Assembly: GCA_002367375.1 (NCBI GenBank)
Contig: DFBR01000117.1
Location: forward strand, 10,387 to 21,971
Direction: 5' to 3'
Source of the DNA: Erythrobacter sp. UBA3075
GTDB taxonomy: Bacteria; Pseudomonadota; Alphaproteobacteria; Sphingomonadales; Sphingomonadaceae
Length of the DNA stretch: 11,585 bases
Below the pieces are notes generated by a model. The model worked only from the letters and a program-made list of their open reading frames with translations, was not told the DNA's origin and made no database searches. Below are positions 7,457-11,585 of this stretch, piece after piece (the first letter of the stretch is position 1; every line of letters starts with the position of its first letter). A program made the translations under genes and the position numbers.

Positions 7457-8770
7457 ATGGTCCCCCGCTATGCCCGCCCTGCCATGACCGCCATTTGGGA
7501 GCCGGAGTCGAAATATGAAATCTGGTTCCTGATCGAAGCCCATGCGACGCAGAAGCTCGCCGAACTGGGCGTGGTGCCGGAAAGCGGGGCCAAGGCGCTG
7601 TGGGACTGGTGGAAGACCGATCCCGGCATCGATGTCGCCGCGATTGACGCCAAGGAAGCCGTGCTCAAACATGATGTGATCGCCTTCCTCGACTGGGTGG
7701 CGGAACAGGTCGGGCCGGAAGCGCGGTTCATGCATCAGGGCATGACCAGTTCGGATGTGCTCGACACGACGCTGGCGGTGCAGCTGACGCGCGCGACGGA
7801 CTTGCTGCTGGAAGACATGGACAGACTGCTCGATGCGATCAAACGCCGCGCGCAGGAACACAAATACACCGCCACCATCGGGCGCAGCCATGGCATTCAC
7901 GCAGAGCCGACCACTTTCGGACTTAAGCTGGCGCAGGCCTATGCTGAATTCGATCGCTGCCGTGAACGGCTGGTGACAGCGCGCGCGGAAATCAGCACCT
8001 GCGCCATCTCCGGCGCGGTGGGCACCTTCGCCAATATCGATCCCAGCGTCGAAGAATATGTCGCCGAACAGCTTGGCCTGAGCGTGGAGCCTGTCTCCAC
8101 CCAAGTCATCCCGCGTGATCGCCACGCCGCCTATTTCGCCACACTTGCCGTAATCGCCAGCTCGATTGAGCGGCTTGCAGTGGAGGTGCGCCATTTGCAG
8201 CGCACCGAAGTTCTGGAAGCGGAGGAGTATTTCTCTCCCGGCCAGAAGGGTTCGAGCGCCATGCCGCACAAGCGCAACCCGATCCTGACCGAAAACCTCA
8301 CTGGCCAGGCGCGCATGATTCGGTCCTACGCCCTGCCCGCCATGGAAAATGTGGCCCTGTGGCATGAGCGGGACATTTCACACTCCTCCGTCGAACGCTT
8401 CATCGGCCCGGACGCCACCATCACGCTTGACTTCGCCCTCGCCCGCCTCACCGGCGTGGTCGACAAGCTGCTGGTCTATCCCGAACGAATGCAGAAGAAT
8501 CTCGATAAGATGGGCGGCCTCGTCCATTCGCAGCGCGTCTTGCTGGCGCTCACGCAGGCAGGCATCACCCGCGACAATGCCTACCGGCTGGTCCAGCGCA
8601 ACGCGATGAAAGTGTGGGAATCGGACGGCCAGATGTCGCTGCTCGAATTGCTGAAAGCCGACGAGGAAGTTTCAACCGCGATGAGCGAGGAGGAGCTGGA
8701 GGACAAGTTCAACCTCGATTACCACTTCAAGCATGTCGACACGATCTTCGCGCGGGTGTTCGGCGAATAG
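7457..8770 (+). CDS. purB: Adenylosuccinate lyase
   Basis: The enzyme has 437 residues, the size normal for the short bacterial PurB. It cleaves adenylosuccinate to AMP plus fumarate and SAICAR to AICAR plus fumarate, so it acts twice in purine synthesis, in the cytoplasm as a homotetramer. Visible hallmarks are TSSDVLDT (97-104), GRSHGIHAEPTTFG (142-155, with the probable general-acid His at 145) and the fumarase/aspartase superfamily signature GSSAMPHKRNP (265-275) carrying the catalytic Ser at 266 or 267. The ATG at 7457 is chosen because GGAG lies 6 bases upstream and the protein then begins VPRYARPAM, as in relatives; an upstream in-frame ATG at 7343 adds residues unlike the family. It is followed after 71 bases by lapA. 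No key residue appears lost. Confidence 0.97.
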   Translation: MVPRYARPAMTAIWEPESKYEIWFLIEAHATQKLAELGVVPESGAKALWDWWKTDPGIDVAAIDAKEAVLKHDVIAFLDWVAEQVGPEARFMHQGMTSSDVLDTTLAVQLTRATDLLLEDMDRLLDAIKRRAQEHKYTATIGRSHGIHAEPTTFGLKLAQAYAEFDRCRERLVTARAEISTCAISGAVGTFANIDPSVEEYVAEQLGLSVEPVSTQVIPRDRHAAYFATLAVIASSIERLAVEVRHLQRTEVLEAEEYFSPGQKGSSAMPHKRNPILTENLTGQARMIRSYALPAMENVALWHERDISHSSVERFIGPDATITLDFALARLTGVVDKLLVYPERMQKNLDKMGGLVHSQRVLLALTQAGITRDNAYRLVQRNAMKVWESDGQMSLLELLKADEEVSTAMSEEELEDKFNLDYHFKHVDTIFARVFGE

Positions 8771-8779
8771 CACACACCC

Positions 8780-8808
8780 TTCCCAAGCCGCGATCATCCG
8801 CCTAGCAT
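8780..8808 (+). promoter_or_regulatory. Candidate promoter for lapA-pyrF
   Basis: TTCCCA (8780-8785) and TAGCAT (8803-8808) are separated by 17 bases and each matches the sigma-70 consensus at 4 of 6 positions. A start near 8815 would leave a leader of about 27 bases before lapA. It lies just after the purB stop, so read-through from purB is an alternative source of transcription. Confidence 0.28.
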
Positions 8809-8824
8809 CGCAGGCAACAGGGAA

Positions 8825-8841
8825 TTGAGAGGAACTCTCGA
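8825..8841 (+). promoter_or_regulatory. lapA ribosome-binding site inside a small hairpin
   Basis: The Shine-Dalgarno GAGAGGA (8827-8833) is 8 bases before the lapA ATG. It lies in an inverted repeat, GAGAG-GAA-CTCTC (8827-8839), extended outward by one G-U and one U-A pair. If folded, the stem would partly mask the ribosome-binding site. Confidence 0.4.
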
Positions 8842-9255
8842 ATGCAAATCGTCCGCACAGTCATCTGGGTCCTGCTGCTGGTAGGCCTGCTGCTGTTCTC
8901 AATCGCCAATTGGGACCCGACGGTCACCGTGCGCATCTGGGAAGGTATCGTCGTCGACACCAAGATACCCGCCATCGTGATCGTGTCCTTCACCATCGGC
9001 TTCCTGCCGATGTGGCTCTATCACCGGGCGAGCAAGTGGCGCATGCAGCGCAAGATCGCCAGTCTGGAGAATGCCGCGCGCACGGTCGCCGCAACGCCGG
9101 TAGCCATGGCGCAGCCTGAAGTGGAGGAAGCATCCACCGTGCAAACTCCGGCGCCAGCGCCTGCCGCACCGGATAGCGAAGTCGATGCCGATCCGACCGA
9201 GAACGAATTGTCGCCCGATGCCAATCCCGGCTCGCTCCGCGATCCCAACGCATAG
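8842..9255 (+). CDS. lapA: LapA domain (DUF1049) inner-membrane protein
   Basis: The protein has 137 residues. Two membrane helices are visible at about 5-21 (VIWVLLLVGLLLFSIAN) and 42-60 (IPAIVIVSFTIGFLPMWLY). The sequence FSIANWDPTVTV between them is typical of LapA/DUF1049. After the second helix comes a basic, probably helical segment (HRASKWRMQRKIASLENAAR, 61-80), then a low-complexity Ala/Pro/Glu/Asp tail to the end. In E. coli LapA works with LapB in controlling LpxC turnover and lipopolysaccharide assembly; that role is not proven in Sphingomonadales, whose outer membranes often carry glycosphingolipids instead. There is no lapB in the window. It has a good Shine-Dalgarno and ends 1 base before the pyrF start, so the two are likely coupled. 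Confidence 0.88.
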   Translation: MQIVRTVIWVLLLVGLLLFSIANWDPTVTVRIWEGIVVDTKIPAIVIVSFTIGFLPMWLYHRASKWRMQRKIASLENAARTVAATPVAMAQPEVEEASTVQTPAPAPAAPDSEVDADPTENELSPDANPGSLRDPNA

Positions 9256-9256
9256 G

Positions 9257-9931
9257 ATGAGCAACCCGATTTTTCTTGCGCTCGACCTGCCGCAGCTAGA
9301 CGCGGCCAAGGCGCTGTGTGCGAAGGTCAAAGGCCATATCGGCGGGGTGAAGCTGGGGCTGGAATTCTTCTGTGCCCATGGCCATCATGGCGTGCATGAG
9401 ATCGCCCATCTGGGCCTGCCCGTCTTTCTCGACCTCAAACTGCACGATATCCCCAACACCGTTGCGGGTGCGATGCAGTCGATCCACGTGCTCGAACCCG
9501 CCATTGTCACGATCCACGCCAGCGGCGGACGCGCGATGATGGAGGATGCTAAGGCAGCTGCGGGCGAGGGTTGCAAGGTCGTGGCCGTGACCATGCTCAC
9601 CAGCCTCGATCAGCGCGATCTGGAACGCACCGGCGTCGGCGGCACGCCGCACGACCATGTGATGAGGCTGGCCGATCTGGCGCAGGATGCCGGGCTCGAC
9701 GGGATTGTGTGCTCAGGACAGGAAGTGAAGTCAGTGCATGATCGCTGGAAGGACGGCTATTTCGTAGTCCCCGGCCTGCGCCCCGGCGGTAAAGCCACAG
9801 CCGATCAGAAACGCGTCGTTACCCCGCGTCAGGCGCGCGACGATGGCGCAAGCTGCCTTGTGATAGGGCGCCCGATCAGCCGCGCGGACGATCCGCTCAG
9901 CGCTGCGCGGGAGATTGAAGGAACGCTTTAG
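9257..9931 (+). CDS. pyrF: Orotidine 5'-phosphate decarboxylase
   Basis: The enzyme has 224 residues. It converts OMP to UMP, the last step of de novo pyrimidine synthesis, as a cytoplasmic homodimer. The active-site set is complete: Asp10 in LALDLP, Lys32 in GVKLGLEFF, and the DxKxxD motif in FLDLKLHDIPNTV (Asp59, Lys61, Asp64). The phosphate-binding end is also present: VVPGLRPGGKATADQKRVVTP and LVIGRPISRADDP. The ATG at 9257 begins MSNPIFLALD, as in relatives; earlier in-frame starts (from 9185) would overlap lapA and add unrelated residues. No separate Shine-Dalgarno is clear apart from an AGG touching the ATG, so translation probably depends on lapA. The stop TAG (9929-9931) overlaps the stop of the opposite-strand lipoprotein gene. 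Confidence 0.97.
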   Translation: MSNPIFLALDLPQLDAAKALCAKVKGHIGGVKLGLEFFCAHGHHGVHEIAHLGLPVFLDLKLHDIPNTVAGAMQSIHVLEPAIVTIHASGGRAMMEDAKAAAGEGCKVVAVTMLTSLDQRDLERTGVGGTPHDHVMRLADLAQDAGLDGIVCSGQEVKSVHDRWKDGYFVVPGLRPGGKATADQKRVVTPRQARDDGASCLVIGRPISRADDPLSAAREIEGTL

Positions 9932-9948
9932 GAAACTGGTTCCGCTTC
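9917..9948. terminator. Imperfect inverted repeat over the pyrF/lipoprotein stop codons
   Basis: GAAGGAAC (9917-9924) can pair with GTTCC (9939-9943) and TTC (9946-9948) through a 2-base bulge, enclosing a 14-base loop that contains both stop codons. There is no T-run. It could serve as a bidirectional terminator for the two converging genes, but the structure is weak. Confidence 0.22.
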
Positions 9949-10401
9949 AGGTCTTGCAGTCTCCGCCTCTGGCTTGCCCGAAGCTTCTCCTCGCGCGGGT
10001 TCGAGCAGCGCCTCTGACACCACTTCCCAGTTCAGCAATTTCATATCTTCGCCCGAACCGACGAAGATGAACGTTTCGGTTCCTTCATCCAACTCAAACG
10101 TTGTCTCGCGCGTAATCGTCGTTGTCGTCACGCCATTGTCGGTGTTGATATTGAAGCCGGTCTGGCTGGAATCCTCGACCGCGCCGAGATTGGTGGACAC
10201 CACCGCCATGACGTCAGCCCAATCCTTCGGATTGACGGCCTGGTGGAATTGCGAATCCGCCATTTCGTAGATGGCATCGTAATCACCGCTCGAATAATGC
10301 CCGTGGAATTGATCGATCTGCGTATCCGCATCGCTCATTTGGGCCATCGGATTGCACGCGGCCAGCACCAGTGCGGCAGCCATCGCAAAGATCATTCGCA
10401 T
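9928..10401 (-). CDS. Uncharacterised lipoprotein, possible DUF4019-like fold
   Basis: The product has 157 residues. A short signal peptide ends in the lipobox LAAC, so Cys16 is the predicted acylated residue. The mature region (about 25-125) reads like a small alpha+beta domain: a helical QIDQFHGHYSSGDYDAIYEM, then NPKDWADVMAVVSTNLG, then strands such as GVTTTTITRETTFEL and ETFIFVG, ending DMKLLNWEV. This pattern resembles DUF4019/NTF2-like lipoproteins, but I cannot confirm the family. The last 25 residues or so are a Glu/Ala/Pro-rich tail. The Shine-Dalgarno GGGGGA is 8 bases before the ATG; Met3 is a possible alternative start. It is transcribed against pyrF, overlapping its stop by 4 bases, and diverges from trpF. 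The predicted location is the periplasmic face of a membrane. No function is assigned. Confidence 0.85.
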   Translation of the reverse strand: MRMIFAMAAALVLAACNPMAQMSDADTQIDQFHGHYSSGDYDAIYEMADSQFHQAVNPKDWADVMAVVSTNLGAVEDSSQTGFNINTDNGVTTTTITRETTFELDEGTETFIFVGSGEDMKLLNWEVVSEALLEPARGEASGKPEAETARPEAEPVS

Positions 10402-10402
10402 C

Positions 10403-10430
10403 TTAATTCCCCCGCAACGCTCGCAATAAT
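10403..10430 (+). promoter_or_regulatory. Candidate promoter for trpF-trpB
   Basis: AATAAT (10425-10430) matches the sigma-70 -10 consensus at 5 of 6 positions in otherwise GC-rich DNA, with a poor -35 candidate TTAATT (10403-10408) at 16 bases. A transcript starting near 10437 would have a leader of about 44 bases, too short for a trp leader-peptide attenuator; I see no Trp-rich small ORF. The AT-rich patch could also serve the divergent lipoprotein gene. Confidence 0.33.
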
Positions 10431-10480
10431 TGGAGTCTGCCCCACTTCCACTCCTCTGTCGAATCTCCTAAAGGCGGGCC

Positions 10481-11128
10481 ATGCCGGAAACACTGATCAA
10501 AATCTGCGGGCTGACAACGCCCGATGCCGTGGATGCCGCTGTCGATGCGGGCGCGACTCACATTGGCCTGGTGCATTACGAGCCGAGCCCGCGCCACCTG
10601 TCGGTCGCTGATGCGGCAAAGCTGCGCGCTCGCGCTCCTGAAGGGGTGAAAGTCGTGCTGCTGACGGTGAATATGCAGGTCAAGGAAACCGCCGAGGCGC
10701 TGCAGGATATCCAGCCCGACGTGCTGCAATTGCACGGCGCAGAAACGGCTGAATGGCTCGGCTTGCTGAAAGACAAGACCAAGCTGGAAATCTGGAAAGC
10801 CATTGGCGTGAAGGACCGCGCCTCGCTGGAACGGGCGGAGAAGTTCAAGGATGGCGCGCACCGCCTCATTTACGATGCGGCGGCTGGCGCGCTTCCCGGC
10901 GGCAATGGCTTGCTGCTCGATTGGCGGCTGCTGATGAATTACCGTCATGTCATGCCTTGGGGTTTGGCGGGCGGTCTGAATGCCGAAAATGTCGGCGATG
11001 CCATTCGTTACACCGGCGCGCCGCTGGTCGATGCGTCCTCCGGCCTCGAAAGTGCGCCGGGAGTAAAGGATACAGCCAAAATCCGGGCTTTCTGCGAGGC
11101 GGCGCTTGCGGCACAGGCTGCCGCATGA
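10481..11128 (+). CDS. trpF: Phosphoribosylanthranilate isomerase
   Basis: The enzyme has 215 residues, standard for a free-standing TrpF. It performs the Amadori rearrangement of phosphoribosylanthranilate to CdRP in tryptophan synthesis, in the cytoplasm, on a TIM barrel. The general base Cys9 is in KICGLT (7-12), and the general acid is probably Asp132 in LIYDAAAG. The phosphate loops GGNG (140-143), [10 protein letters not shown] (162-171) and VDASSGLES (183-191) are present. The segment [13 protein letters not shown] (29-41) replaces the more usual GFVFxxxSPR, but the SPR is kept. AAAGG lies 6 bases before the ATG. The stop overlaps the trpB start as ATGA, so TrpF and TrpB are likely translated together. 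It diverges from the lipoprotein gene across 79 bases. Confidence 0.97.
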   Translation: MPETLIKICGLTTPDAVDAAVDAGATHIGLVHYEPSPRHLSVADAAKLRARAPEGVKVVLLTVNMQVKETAEALQDIQPDVLQLHGAETAEWLGLLKDKTKLEIWKAIGVKDRASLERAEKFKDGAHRLIYDAAAGALPGGNGLLLDWRLLMNYRHVMPWGLAGGLNAENVGDAIRYTGAPLVDASSGLESAPGVKDTAKIRAFCEAALAAQAAA

Positions 11129-11585
11129 CCGAAAACGTCCCCAACTCGTTCCGCAACCAGCCCGATGATCGCGGCCATTTCGGCCAGTTTGGCGGGCGCT
11201 ATGTGGCCGAAACGTTGATGCCGCTCGTGCTCGATCTGGAGAAGGAATATCGCGCAGCGCAGGGCGATCCGGCGTTCAAGGCGGAGTTCGACGATCTGCT
11301 GGAGCATTATGTTGGCCGCCCCAGCCCGCTCTATTTCGCGCCGCGTATCACTGAAGAATTGGGCGGCGCACAAGTCTGGTTCAAACGGGACGAGCTGAAC
11401 CACACCGGCGCGCACAAGATCAACAATTGCATCGGGCAGATTCTGCTCGCGATGCGCATGGGCAAAACGCGGATTATCGCGGAAACCGGCGCGGGCCAGC
11501 ACGGCGTTGCGACCGCCACCGTTTGTGCGCGCTTTGGCCTGCCCTGTGTCGTTTACATGGGCGCAGAGGATGTGCGGCGGCAATC
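11125..11585 (+). CDS. trpB: Tryptophan synthase beta chain, partial
   Basis: The first 153 codons are present; the gene continues past the right edge. The beta subunit joins indole and serine using pyridoxal phosphate. The N-terminus [20 protein letters not shown] leads into VAETLMPLV, the standard TrpB opening. The PLP lysine is Lys98 in [11 protein letters not shown], and [14 protein letters not shown] (about 124-137) is the conserved loop that contacts the cofactor and substrate. [10 protein letters not shown] follows at the edge. The ATG overlaps the trpF stop (ATGA), fixing the start and implying coupled translation. trpA would be expected next, outside the window. No frameshift or missing residue is seen in the visible part. 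Confidence 0.97.
   Translation, partial: MTENVPNSFRNQPDDRGHFGQFGGRYVAETLMPLVLDLEKEYRAAQGDPAFKAEFDDLLEHYVGRPSPLYFAPRITEELGGAQVWFKRDELNHTGAHKINNCIGQILLAMRMGKTRIIAETGAGQHGVATATVCARFGLPCVVYMGAEDVRRQ

Noticed and set aside
7202..8365. A 387-codon open frame antisense to purB and the upstream region.
   Set aside because: purB is certain on the plus strand, and this frame has no recognisable motif. It is a shadow of codon bias.
10402..10480. A possible trp leader-peptide attenuator upstream of trpF.
   Set aside because: There is no short ORF with Trp codons, no set of alternative hairpins and no T-run. The only stem found (GGAGT/ACTCC) is 5 bp with a 13-base loop.
1..11585. Mobile elements, CRISPR arrays, tRNA or rRNA genes, and defence or biosynthetic clusters.
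   Set aside because: No transposase or integrase motifs, no regular repeat-spacer arrays and no RNA gene signatures were seen. Apart from the orphan lipoprotein and the DUF3857 protein, the genes are housekeeping or conserved envelope genes.

Overview
The window looks like ordinary chromosome from a GC-rich alphaproteobacterium. The protein style and gene order (purB, lapA, pyrF, trpF, trpB in one stretch) best fit Sphingomonadales, probably an Erythrobacter-like lineage. That placement is inference from gene content, not a database result. Coding density is very high. There is no gene-free stretch over 300 bases, and I saw no tRNA, rRNA, CRISPR array, insertion sequence or attachment site.

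Positions 1-3710, minus strand: an envelope operon in the order ydbH, ynbE, ydbL. The ydbL gene runs off the left edge of the window. It encodes a large AsmA-like inner-membrane-anchored protein (YdbH), a small outer-membrane lipoprotein (YnbE) and a small periplasmic protein (YdbL). In Escherichia coli the same trio builds a bridge across the periplasm that supports lipid homeostasis of the outer membrane. Here ydbH and ynbE share an ATGA stop/start overlap, and ydbL follows about 20 bases after ynbE.

Positions 3780-7284: radC (plus strand, JAMM metalloprotease-like fold) diverges from ydbH across about 70 bases. It converges almost end to end on a 929-residue secreted protein with DUF3857, transglutaminase-like and TPR regions (minus strand). 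That gene diverges from purB across a 172-base intergenic region that carries a direct repeat, two small hairpins and a plausible promoter.

Positions 7457-11585: purB (adenylosuccinate lyase), lapA (two-helix membrane protein), pyrF (OMP decarboxylase), an opposite-strand uncharacterised lipoprotein, then trpF and the start of trpB. lapA and pyrF are separated by 1 base, and trpF and trpB overlap by ATGA, so each pair is probably co-translated. The lipoprotein converges on pyrF with overlapping stop codons and splits the pyrF and trpF units.

I found no convincing undescribed system. The least understood parts are the secreted DUF3857/transglutaminase/TPR protein, the orphan lipoprotein between pyrF and trpF, and the alphaproteobacterial form of the YdbH-YnbE-YdbL bridge, whose YdbH is larger than the E. 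coli protein and has an acidic tail.
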